A stretch of DNA of 64,000 bases from the NCBI RefSeq assembly GCF_014235875.1, contig NZ_JACJUK010000003.1, forward strand, positions 186,001-250,000. Reading direction: 5' to 3'. Below the pieces are notes generated by a model that was not told the DNA's origin, ran no database searches, and worked only from the letters and a program-made list of their open reading frames with translations. Within the stretch, counting starts at the first letter, position 1, and the number at the start of each line of letters is the position of its first letter. The position numbers were made by a program, and so were the translations under genes. Source of the stretch: Croceivirga lutea. GTDB lineage: Bacteria > Bacteroidota > Bacteroidia > Flavobacteriales > Flavobacteriaceae. Below are positions 34,835 through 43,509 of this stretch, one piece after another.

Positions 34835-35440
34835 ATGAAAGAGAAAATATTAAATAGGGCTACCGATTTGTTCTTGAACCTAGGTTTTAAAAGTGTAACC
34901 ATGGATGATATTGCGCAGGAGATGGGTATATCTAAAAAAACCATTTACTCACACTTTCCTAACAAAACTAAACTAATAGAACAATGTACTGCTCAAGTGC
35001 AATGTGATATTTCTGAAGGTATAGACGAGATAGTATCTCATCAAAAAAACCCAATTGAGGAGCTTTATGAAATCAAACGTTTTGTGATGATGCATCTAAA
35101 AAACGAAAAAAAATCACCTGGGTATCAATTGCAAAAATATTACCCAGAAATCTATAAGACTTTAAATGCCAAACAATTTGAAGTAATGCACCGTTGTATA
35201 GTTGACAATATTGAACGGGGTTTAGCCATGGGCATTTATAGAGACAATTTAAACATTCAATTTGTTTCTAGAATATATTTTTCAGGTGTAAGCACTATAA
35301 AAGACGACAGTCTTTTTCCAACCTCACTATTTAGTAAAGTAGAAGTATTTGACTATTATCTAGAATACCACCTAAGGGGAATTGTTACCCCAAAAGGAAG
35401 ACAAATTTTGAACACAATCATCAATTCAAACCAAGAATAA
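34835..35440 (+). CDS. TetR family transcriptional regulator
   Basis: 201 aa from ATG 34835. A TTG at 34823 lies inside the -7 element and is rejected. The N-terminal HTH is typical: ILNRATDLFLNLGFKSVTMDDIAQEMGISKKTIYSHFPNKTKLI. The C-terminal ligand domain is helical and divergent, as usual. The tolC gene starts directly after the stop. It is most likely the local repressor of the efflux operon and of itself, acting at the inverted repeat 34783-34816. Confidence 0.92.
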   Translation: MKEKILNRATDLFLNLGFKSVTMDDIAQEMGISKKTIYSHFPNKTKLIEQCTAQVQCDISEGIDEIVSHQKNPIEELYEIKRFVMMHLKNEKKSPGYQLQKYYPEIYKTLNAKQFEVMHRCIVDNIERGLAMGIYRDNLNIQFVSRIYFSGVSTIKDDSLFPTSLFSKVEVFDYYLEYHLRGIVTPKGRQILNTIINSNQE

Positions 35441-36787
35441 ATGCGAACATTACTAAAAATAACCTTAATACAACTATTATGGGCAGTGCCAATAATGGCA
35501 CAAGAAGCACCCTATGAGTTTTCCTTAGACCAAGCGGTAGCTTTTGCCTTAGAGAACAATTATGACGCTATAAATGCCAATAGAGATTTAACCGATGCGC
35601 AAAAACAGAAATGGGAAACTATTGCCGCGGGATTACCACAAATTAATGGAACTGTATCTTATCAGAACCAATTAAAACAACCTGTAAGTCAAATTCCTGC
35701 AGAATTTTTTGGCGGTGAACCAGGAACTTTCCAAGAAGTAGTGTTTGGTCAATCGCAATCAGTAAACGCATCCGCTACGTTAACGCAGATGATTTTCGAT
35801 GGGTCTTATATTGTTGGCATTCAAGCTAGCGAAGCGTTTTTACGCTATACAGATAACTCAAAAGAAAAGAACGATTTGCAAGTAAAAGCCTCTGTTATAG
35901 AAGCCTATGGTAATGTATTACTTGCCCAAGAAAGTGTTTCCATTTTAGAAAAGAATAAAGAAACTCTTGAAAAAAATCTTTACGAAACAAAAAAACTATA
36001 TGAAAATGGTTTAGGTGAAGAAGAAAATGTAGACCAACTACAGATTACTTTGTCTTCTATCGAAAATCAGTTAAAAAACGCTATTCGTTTAGAAAACATT
36101 ACAAAACAAATGTTGAATTTAATGATGGGGCTGCCAATAGACCATCCTACAGAATTAACTGAAAATTTAGATGAATTAACCCAAGAACAAATAGATTTTA
36201 ATCTTATTGAAAATTCATTTATACTGGATGATAATACAGATTATAAGATTGCATTAAACCTAAATGAACAACGTGAACTAGAATTAAAATTGGCAAAAAG
36301 TAAGGCTTTACCAACACTAAATGCTTTTGTGAATTATGGTAGCCAATCTTTTAGTAACGAATTCAACTTTTTTGGAGACGTAGATTGGTTTGATTATTCA
36401 GTTCTAGGGGTTGATTTAAACATTCCCATATTTAGTTCTCTTAAAAGAAGTGCCTCAACACAACGAGCTAAAATTGCATTAGACAAAGCTAAAACACAAT
36501 TAACCCAAGCAGAATCACAGATTAAATTACAGCATGCTACAGCCAAAAGTGATTACATATTGGCGATAGAAGAATACCAAACTTCTAAAGACAATTTAGA
36601 TTTAGCAGAACGTATAGAAAACAAAAATCAGATTAAATATTCTGAAGGTTTGGCTACAAGTTTTGAGCTAAGACAAGCGCAAACACAATTGTATTCAACA
36701 CAACAAGAGTACTTACAATCTATGGTTGATGTCATCAACAAAAAAACAGCATTAGAAAACATAATCAATCAAGAGTCAAAAAATTAA
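35441..36787 (+). CDS. TolC family outer membrane efflux protein
   Basis: 448 aa with a signal peptide (to AVPIMAQ) and two OEP repeats of long coiled-coil helices (about residues 30-215 and 250-440). Motifs are LDQAVAFALENNYDAINA, LPQINGTVSYQNQ, the second repeat's LPTLNAFVNYG, and ATSFELRQAQTQLYSTQQEYL near the end. It forms the outer membrane duct for the adaptor and RND pump that follow. It starts immediately after the TetR stop. Confidence 0.93.
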   Translation: MRTLLKITLIQLLWAVPIMAQEAPYEFSLDQAVAFALENNYDAINANRDLTDAQKQKWETIAAGLPQINGTVSYQNQLKQPVSQIPAEFFGGEPGTFQEVVFGQSQSVNASATLTQMIFDGSYIVGIQASEAFLRYTDNSKEKNDLQVKASVIEAYGNVLLAQESVSILEKNKETLEKNLYETKKLYENGLGEEENVDQLQITLSSIENQLKNAIRLENITKQMLNLMMGLPIDHPTELTENLDELTQEQIDFNLIENSFILDDNTDYKIALNLNEQRELELKLAKSKALPTLNAFVNYGSQSFSNEFNFFGDVDWFDYSVLGVDLNIPIFSSLKRSASTQRAKIALDKAKTQLTQAESQIKLQHATAKSDYILAIEEYQTSKDNLDLAERIENKNQIKYSEGLATSFELRQAQTQLYSTQQEYLQSMVDVINKKTALENIINQESKN

Positions 36788-36793
36788 AAAGCA

Positions 36794-37978
36794 ATGAAAA
36801 AATTAATTCAACTATCAATCATAGGAATTTTATTAGCCTCTTGCGGAGGTGGAGGTAATAATTCTATTGAAACCGTTATAGCTTCTAATGATTTAGAAGA
36901 GTTAAGAGCAAAGAGAGATGCTGTTAGCGAGAATATAAAGTCATTAGAGGACCAAGTAAAACTATTAGATTCTGCAATTTTAGAACTTGATGATAATGCT
37001 AAGTTACCTCTAGTAACTACCATGGAAATTACCCCTAAAGAGTTTCAACACTATTTAGAATTACAAGGAGATGTTATGACGCGTCAAAATGTATTGGTAT
37101 ATCCAGAAATGGCCGGAACATTGAATAGGGTGTATGTGAAGGAAGGCCAGCGTGTAGCAAAAGGCCAATTATTAGCTTCAATTGATGATGGTGGACTATC
37201 TAATCAATTAGCGCAAATGAAAACGCAATTAGAATTAGCAGAAACAACCTTTGAACGCCAAAAGCGTTTATGGGACCAAAATATTGGCTCAGAAATTCAA
37301 TACTTACAGGCTAAAACACAGTTTGAAGCTCAAGAAAATGCTGTAAAGCAAATGGAAAGTCAATTAGGAAAATCATCTATTAGAGCACCATTCTCTGGTA
37401 TTATTGATGATGTTATAAAAGACCAAGGTACTGTGGTAAGTCCTGGACCGGGTTCAGAAGTATTTAGAATAGTAAACCTTTCAGACATGTATGTAGAGGT
37501 TGAAGTACCAGAAGCACATTTGCCTAACGTTACTCCAGGCAAAGCCGTGGAAGTTTTTTTCCCAGTCTTGGGAGAAAGCGTTTCTACACAAGTAAGACAA
37601 ACCGGGAATTTTATAAATCCAAGTAATAGAGCTTTCACCGTAGAAATACCGGTTTCTAATAAAAATGGCACTATCAAACCTAATCTTACTGCACAAGTTA
37701 AAATCAATGACTATACCAGTAAGGAAGCTATTTTGATTCCACAAAGTGTTGTATCAGAAAACGCTGAAGGCGAACAGTATGTGTATTTGGTTGTCGAAGA
37801 AAATGGTGAGCAAATTGCAAAAAAGGCCATAGTTGAATTAGGTAAAACCCAAGGAGATTTCGTAGAGGTTTTAGATGGTTTATTGGCAAAAACAAATTTA
37901 ATTGTCGAAGGTGCTCGTAGAGTTCGAGAAGGCCAATCAGTAAAAATTTTAGATTCAACCGCAACAGCAAATAAATAA
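36794..37978 (+). CDS. RND periplasmic adaptor (AcrA/HlyD type), lipoprotein
   Basis: 394 aa. Lipobox ILLASCG, then a short N-terminal coiled coil (LEELRAKRDAVSENIKSLEDQVKLLDSAI) ahead of the lipoyl halves (EMAGTLNRVYVKEGQRVAKGQLLASID; RAPFSGIIDDVIKDQGTVVSPG). A beta-barrel and a membrane-proximal domain follow. It bridges the pump and TolC. It has 6-bp and 3-bp gaps to its neighbours. Confidence 0.93.
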   Translation: MKKLIQLSIIGILLASCGGGGNNSIETVIASNDLEELRAKRDAVSENIKSLEDQVKLLDSAILELDDNAKLPLVTTMEITPKEFQHYLELQGDVMTRQNVLVYPEMAGTLNRVYVKEGQRVAKGQLLASIDDGGLSNQLAQMKTQLELAETTFERQKRLWDQNIGSEIQYLQAKTQFEAQENAVKQMESQLGKSSIRAPFSGIIDDVIKDQGTVVSPGPGSEVFRIVNLSDMYVEVEVPEAHLPNVTPGKAVEVFFPVLGESVSTQVRQTGNFINPSNRAFTVEIPVSNKNGTIKPNLTAQVKINDYTSKEAILIPQSVVSENAEGEQYVYLVVEENGEQIAKKAIVELGKTQGDFVEVLDGLLAKTNLIVEGARRVREGQSVKILDSTATANK

Positions 37979-37981
37979 TCG

Positions 37982-40900
37982 ATGGAAAAAGCTAAAAAGA
38001 ACGCCAATAAAGAATTTGGTTTATCTACATGGGCCATAAATAATCCGTCAGTTATTTATGTGATGATTGGGTTATTCCTAATCATTGGATTGTCTTCTTA
38101 TTTTGGCATGCCGAGAGAAGATTTTCCGGAGGTAGAGGAAACTAAAATTTATGTGAGTACCATATATCCTGGAAATACCGCAGAGGATATGGAACGGTTA
38201 ATTACAGACCCATTAGAAGATGTACTAAAAAACATTAGTAATGTAGTAGAAATCACCTCTACTTCTCAAGAAGACTACGCTATGGTGGTAGTTGAATTTG
38301 ATGAAGATATTACGGTTGAAAGTGCAAAACAAAAGGTAAAAGACGAGGTTGATAGTGAGAAGGCAGGTGAAGATTGGCCTGTTTTTAATGGCGCAAAAGT
38401 AGAACCTAATGTGTTTGACCTTAACTTATCAGAGTCTTTCCCTATTATGAATGTAAACCTAACCGGAGATTATCCGGTTGAAAAACTAAAAGAGTTTGCA
38501 GAATATTTAGAGGATGAAATAGAAGATTTACCTCAAATTAAAGAGGTTGATATAAGGGGAGCCCAAGAGAAAGAAGTTGAAGTTGCCGTAGACATTTATA
38601 AAATGATGGCGTCTAAGGTAAATTTTGACGATGTTATCCAAGCTATTGCTAATGGAAACATGACCATGTCTGCCGGTAACCTCATAACCAGTGGCCAACG
38701 TAGAACCATTAGAATTATTGGCGAAGTTGACCAACCCAAAGAACTTGAAAACTTTGTAGTTAAATCTGAAAATGGAGCCATTTATCTTAAAGATATTGCT
38801 CAAATTTCTTTTAAAGAAGAAGACAAAACCACATTTGCCAGAGACTTTGGTGACCCTGTTGTAATGCTAGACATTAAAAAACGTTCAGGAAAAAATACCA
38901 TTGAAGCTTCTGATTTAATTCGAGAAATTGTAGCAGAAGCTAAAGCTAATTATTACCCAAAAGATTTATCAGTTTCTATAGCAAACGATTCTTCTAGCCG
39001 AACTTTAAATCAGGTAGAAGACCTTGTAAATAATATCATATTCGGAATTATTCTGGTGGTCACTGTTTTAATGTTCTTCTTAGGGTTTAGAAATGCATTA
39101 TTCGTTGGTTTTGCTATTCCTATGTCGATGTTCATGTCTTTTATGATTCTTTCTGCTTTAGGTTATACCTTAAATACTATGATTCTATTTGGCTTGATAA
39201 TGGGTCTTGGAATGTTGGTAGATAACGGCGTGGTAGTTGTAGAAAATGTGTATCGTTTAATGGAGAAAGAGGGCCTATCGCGTAAAGAAGCTGCTAAGAA
39301 AGGTATCGGAGAAATAGCCATTCCTATTATTGTTTCAACTTTAACAACGGTAGCTGCATTTGTGCCTTTAGGAACATGGCCTGGTATTATGGGAGAATTT
39401 ATGATTTTCTTTCCAATTACCTTATCTGTAGTACTTGGTTCCTCTTTATTCGTAGCCATTTTTATGAACTCTATGCTGGTATCTCAGTTCATGGAAGTGG
39501 GTGAAAAAGTATTAACTAGAAAACAATTAATACGCTTATCCATTATACTAGGAGGATTTGGTTTATTAATTCTTTTAGTTGGTGGTCCTGTAAGAGGATT
39601 AGGAACTTTAATGATTGTAACCGCAGCTCTATTTTGGATTTATAAATATGTTTTAAAACAAAGCGCCATCAATTTTCAGCAAAAAACACTCGTAAAACTT
39701 GAAAACTTTTACGAAGGTCAGCTAAAAAATGCGCTTCGTGGTAAAAATGTGTATTGGTATGCGGGTAGTATTTTTGTTTTATTAATTATTTCATTTATGT
39801 TGTTTGGTTGGTCTTTAGGCACACAACGAACCAAAGTGGAATTTTTTCCAGACAATACCCCTAATGAAATATATGTGTATATCGAATATCCACAAGGAAC
39901 AGATATAGATAAAACCAATGCCATTACAAAAGCCATTGAATCTCGAGTTTACGGAGTTGTCAATAATGATAAATATACCAATGGTGATTATAATTATTTG
40001 GTAGAATCTAGTGTTTCTCAGGTAGGCCAAGGTGCACAAAACCCATTTACTGAAGGTGGTAGTGCAGCTGATATGCCCCATCGTGGTAAAATAACCCTAT
40101 CTATGCGTGAGTTTAAGTATAGAAACGGATTAGACACCGAAGACTTACGATTAACTATCCAAGATGAACTTAACGGAATATATCCTGGTGTAACCATATC
40201 TGTAGAAAAAGATGCAGTTGGTCCCCCAGCAGGGTACCCTATAAATATAGAAATTGAAGGTCAGAATTATGACACATTAATCAATACTGCAGAGCGCATG
40301 CGAGATTTTATCAACACCAAAAATATTGCTGGTATTGAAGAATTAAAGATTGATGTAAACAAGGGTAAACCAGGAATGCAGGTATTAGTAGACCGAGAAA
40401 AAGCTGGTGAACTTGGAGTCTCTGTTGGGCAGGTTGGTCAACAATTACGACGGTCTTTATTTGGAGATAAAGCCGGAGTTTACAAAAAAGACGGTGAAGA
40501 TTATGATATAAACGTTCGTTTTAATGAAGACTTACGTTACAATACCAGTGCCTTATTTAATCAAAACATGATTTTTAGGGATCCCGCTTCTGGTCAAATT
40601 AAAGAGATTCCTGTTTCCGCTGTTGCTGAAGCTAAAAATACTTCATCATTCAGTGCTATTAAACATGTAGACTCTAAACGTGTAGTGACCGTATATTCAG
40701 CTCTTAAACCTGGTTTTACAGATGCTGGTGCAATTGTAGCTGAGATTGAAAAAGAGATGGAAGAATTTAAAGGCCTTCCTGAGGGTGTTAAATTCAATTA
40801 TACTGGCCAAATAGAAGAGCAGAACAAACAAATGCAATTCTTAATGGGTGCCTTCTTTGGAGGATTAGGCCTTATTATGCTGATTTTAATATTCCAGTTT

Positions 40901-41485
40901 GGAGGTATATCTAAGCCAACCATTATCATGATTGCCATCTTCTTAAGTTTTATAGGTGTTTTTGGGGGGCTAATTATTACAGGATGGTCATTCGTAATTA
41001 TGATGACGATGATGGGTATTATTTCACTAGCCGGTATTGTGGTAAATAATGGGGTAGTACTATTAGATTACACGCAAATACTTCTAGACCGTAAAAAGGT
41101 GGCTATTGGCGTATCTGACGATGAATTGTTAACCATAGAAGAAGCTTCTGAAGCAATCGTAAAAGGTGGTAAAGCACGTTTAAGACCCGTACTATTAACA
41201 GCAATTACAACTGTATTAGGTTTAATACCATTAGCAATTGGTCTAAACATCAACTTTATGACTTTATTTAGTGAATTTGACCCGCAAATTTATATTGGTG
41301 GTGACAATGTTATTTTCTGGGGTCCTTTAGCGTGGACAGTTATCTTTGGCTTAATAGTAGCCACATTCTTAACGCTAATAATTGTACCAGTGTTATTTAA
41401 TATTGTGTACCGAATTAAGTTAAGAATTAAAGGAAGTTACGTAAAGCACCAAACTAGTGAAGAAGAAATAGCGCAAGCTGCCTAA
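37982..41485 (+). CDS. RND family multidrug efflux permease (AcrB/MexB-like)
   Basis: 1167 aa, about 110-130 longer than typical AcrB homologues. RND marks are PREDFPEVEE near the N-terminus, the helix-4 segment LIMGLGMLVDNGVVVVENV, GGKARLRPVLLTAITTVLG and the SLAGIVVNNGVVLLD repeat. An unusual extra hydrophobic pair (residues about 518-561, ahead of the usual helix 7) accounts for part of the added length. It exports hydrophobic compounds using the proton gradient. It is the last gene of the operon, followed by a strong terminator. Confidence 0.93.
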   Translation: MEKAKKNANKEFGLSTWAINNPSVIYVMIGLFLIIGLSSYFGMPREDFPEVEETKIYVSTIYPGNTAEDMERLITDPLEDVLKNISNVVEITSTSQEDYAMVVVEFDEDITVESAKQKVKDEVDSEKAGEDWPVFNGAKVEPNVFDLNLSESFPIMNVNLTGDYPVEKLKEFAEYLEDEIEDLPQIKEVDIRGAQEKEVEVAVDIYKMMASKVNFDDVIQAIANGNMTMSAGNLITSGQRRTIRIIGEVDQPKELENFVVKSENGAIYLKDIAQISFKEEDKTTFARDFGDPVVMLDIKKRSGKNTIEASDLIREIVAEAKANYYPKDLSVSIANDSSSRTLNQVEDLVNNIIFGIILVVTVLMFFLGFRNALFVGFAIPMSMFMSFMILSALGYTLNTMILFGLIMGLGMLVDNGVVVVENVYRLMEKEGLSRKEAAKKGIGEIAIPIIVSTLTTVAAFVPLGTWPGIMGEFMIFFPITLSVVLGSSLFVAIFMNSMLVSQFMEVGEKVLTRKQLIRLSIILGGFGLLILLVGGPVRGLGTLMIVTAALFWIYKYVLKQSAINFQQKTLVKLENFYEGQLKNALRGKNVYWYAGSIFVLLIISFMLFGWSLGTQRTKVEFFPDNTPNEIYVYIEYPQGTDIDKTNAITKAIESRVYGVVNNDKYTNGDYNYLVESSVSQVGQGAQNPFTEGGSAADMPHRGKITLSMREFKYRNGLDTEDLRLTIQDELNGIYPGVTISVEKDAVGPPAGYPINIEIEGQNYDTLINTAERMRDFINTKNIAGIEELKIDVNKGKPGMQVLVDREKAGELGVSVGQVGQQLRRSLFGDKAGVYKKDGEDYDINVRFNEDLRYNTSALFNQNMIFRDPASGQIKEIPVSAVAEAKNTSSFSAIKHVDSKRVVTVYSALKPGFTDAGAIVAEIEKEMEEFKGLPEGVKFNYTGQIEEQNKQMQFLMGAFFGGLGLIMLILIFQFGGISKPTIIMIAIFLSFIGVFGGLIITGWSFVIMMTMMGIISLAGIVVNNGVVLLDYTQILLDRKKVAIGVSDDELLTIEEASEAIVKGGKARLRPVLLTAITTVLGLIPLAIGLNINFMTLFSEFDPQIYIGGDNVIFWGPLAWTVIFGLIVATFLTLIIVPVLFNIVYRIKLRIKGSYVKHQTSEEEIAQAA

Positions 41486-41510
41486 CCAATCGGTTGGCTA
41501 CAAAAGTAAA

Positions 41511-41537
41511 AACCCCGGCTAATAGCCGGGGTTTTTC
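41511..41537 (+). terminator. Rho-independent terminator of the TetR-RND operon
   Basis: Perfect GC-rich stem AACCCCGGCT / AGCCGGGGTT with loop AAT and a T-run, 26 bases after the RND stop. Confidence 0.9.
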
Positions 41538-41556
41538 TTTAAACACTAAACCCTAA

Positions 41557-41907
41557 TTAGTGTATTGAAACAATCTCAGATTGATTCCAATTTTTTACGT
41601 TAGTTATCTGATTATTTGCAAAATCAACTTCACGTAATATTTGGTCATCCCAGAAAAACCATTTGCCATCTTTTGCACCTTTATTGTACTTACCAGAGGC
41701 AACCTTTTTTCCGTTAACATCATACATAAACCATTGGCCATGTAATTCTCCTTGAAGCATATAACCTGTTTGGGCTATTTCTCCATTGTCATGATAATAT
41801 GTTGCTTTAATTAATTTACCTACTTTTTCAAGTTTGGGATCGGTATTATTTTGAGAATACGAATAACCCGCTAGCAACAGAACCACCATTAATAATACTT
41901 TCTTCAT
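41557..41907 (-). CDS. YwqK/MORN-variant repeat exported protein
   Basis: 116 aa with signal peptide (to SYSQ). The mature part is a run of about 20-23-residue MORN-variant units: KATYYHDNGEIAQTGYMLQGELHGQWFMYDVNGKKVASGKYNKGAKDGKWFFWDD. The YwqK family is often annotated as an antitoxin component, but exported repeat proteins of this type are widespread in Flavobacteria and there is no toxin gene here. The role is unknown. Confidence 0.85.
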   Translation of the reverse strand: MKKVLLMVVLLLAGYSYSQNNTDPKLEKVGKLIKATYYHDNGEIAQTGYMLQGELHGQWFMYDVNGKKVASGKYNKGAKDGKWFFWDDQILREVDFANNQITNVKNWNQSEIVSIH

Positions 41908-41942
41908 AATTCTTGGGTTTTATTATTGTATCTATCTGTTTA

Positions 41943-41950
41943 CAAAGATA
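41943..41950 (-). promoter_or_regulatory. Bacteroidota -7 element of the YwqK-like gene
   Basis: Minus-strand TATCTTTG, an exact TAnnTTTG match, 36 bases upstream of the ATG at 41907. Confidence 0.5.
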
Positions 41951-42132
41951 CAATAAATTTACATTTGATAAACTTTTACGTAACATTAAATTTACATTAT
42001 AAATTTTAATAGTTGAATATCAATACTTTAAAACACTTAATTTGTAAATTTATTGTTAATCTAATGTTACGAATAATTTGTTTACACCCTCAAAACAATT
42101 ACACAAGTTGCTCTTATTTATGTATAAAAAGC

Positions 42133-42160
42133 AAAAAACCCGCTCATAACAGAGCGGGTT
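42133..42160 (-). terminator. Rho-independent terminator of the SusCD operon
   Basis: Stem AACCCGCTC / GAGCGGGTT, 6-base loop, T-run on the minus strand, 27 bases after the SusD stop. Confidence 0.88.
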
Positions 42161-42186
42161 GTATACGTAGTAGCTTGATTTAATAA

Positions 42187-43500
42187 CTACTCATTCTCTG
42201 ATAACGGAACAGGAAGTGTATCAAAAATTTGGTCTCCTGCTCGATCTATTGGTAAAGTACTTGATAAACCATAACGTCTTAAATCATACATTCTATGATT
42301 TTCACACCAAAGAGAATATCTACGTTGTTGAAGCATTTCAGTTGTAAGTTCCGCTGTACTTAATGCTCCTGAATAATTTGGTAATGACGCTGCATTACGA
42401 ACCACATTTAGCGCAGTTTCTGCATCGTCTAAATTATTAGCAAGAATACTTGCTTCAGCATATAACAAAATTAGCTCTTCATTGCGCATTATATCAATTG
42501 GTGAAGTATTGGTAACGTATAAATTTGTTTCATTGGTACCATTTAAATCATCTTGAGCTTGTGGATTTGGTCTTGGATTGGTTTTCGAAGTTACCCTAGT
42601 ATCACCAGCTTCCGCATCATTAATCCAACTATCATGAACAATAATTTGGTCGCCATTTTCACCATCAACTTTAAACAAGCCGTTAGATTGGTCACCACCA
42701 CCCAAGCCAAAAATATGTTTAGGTCCTATAGTTAGGTCTCCTGCTAAATCTAAATAAGAATTACCTAAATAAGATAAAGCTGTAGTACCATCACCATCAT
42801 ATACCGCAGCCATACCTGCTACAGCTCTATTAAACTGAGCAAAAGTTGAAGGCGAATCAAAGCCGGCAAAACCAGAACTTAGGTTAAACGCAAAAGAAGA
42901 CCCAGCGCCAGACAAATTACCGTTAGCCTCTTCTAATAAGGTTCTAACATAAGTTAAAACAGTAGCAGCATCTTCAATTGGACCTAAATTATCAAAATCA
43001 CTTACGTTTATTCTTGCTCTATCATAAGACTTCACCATTTGAATTAACTCATAAGCAATTATGGTTTTGGCAAAACCTAAATAACCGTTACGCTCTTCGT
43101 CATTAACTGCATCTGTATTTGTAGCACCTTCAATCAACAAATTCGCATTTTTGATACAACGGTAGCTTCCACTCCATTGCCCCGTGCTATAGAAAGAGTT
43201 GTTATCTAATCCAATTCCGTTTTTACCCAACAAATCACCTGTATTTCTTGGATCAGCATCAAATAGATACAGTTCTCTCGCCATGGTGCCACTAGCTGTG
43301 GTCTCAATAGCTAGACCGTTACGCAATGTAGATTCTATACCTACTACAAGCTCATTTAATTGCCCTTTAGATGCTTCTGATTGCACACCATCAACACTTG
43401 GTCCGTTAGGATCCACAACCTCATCAAAAGAACAAGAGGCAGCAAAACCAAGTAACAAGAGCAAACAAGATTTTAAAATTGTTCTCATTATATTTTTCAT
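42187..43500 (-). CDS. SusD/RagB family nutrient-binding lipoprotein
   Basis: 437 aa. The N-terminal lipobox is in LLLLLGFAASCSFDE. It is predominantly helical with SusD features: RNEELILLYAEASILANNLDDAETALNVVRNAA near the C-terminus, followed by LLQQRRYSLWCENHRMYDLRRYG. At 437 aa it is at the short end of the family. It caps the SusC channel at the cell surface and captures the oligomeric nutrient. No glycosidase or peptidase is adjacent, so the substrate is open. Confidence 0.93.
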   Translation of the reverse strand: MKNIMRTILKSCLLLLLGFAASCSFDEVVDPNGPSVDGVQSEASKGQLNELVVGIESTLRNGLAIETTASGTMARELYLFDADPRNTGDLLGKNGIGLDNNSFYSTGQWSGSYRCIKNANLLIEGATNTDAVNDEERNGYLGFAKTIIAYELIQMVKSYDRARINVSDFDNLGPIEDAATVLTYVRTLLEEANGNLSGAGSSFAFNLSSGFAGFDSPSTFAQFNRAVAGMAAVYDGDGTTALSYLGNSYLDLAGDLTIGPKHIFGLGGGDQSNGLFKVDGENGDQIIVHDSWINDAEAGDTRVTSKTNPRPNPQAQDDLNGTNETNLYVTNTSPIDIMRNEELILLYAEASILANNLDDAETALNVVRNAASLPNYSGALSTAELTTEMLQQRRYSLWCENHRMYDLRRYGLSSTLPIDRAGDQIFDTLPVPLSENE

Positions 43501-43509
43501 TTGAATTTT

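Noticed and set aside
37360-38037. Several overlapping reverse frames opposite the HlyD/RND junction
   Set aside because: All are internal to confident genes and mutually inconsistent.
41557-41907. Toxin-antitoxin module around the YwqK-like gene
   Set aside because: The family name suggests an antitoxin, but the protein is exported and no toxin ORF is adjacent.
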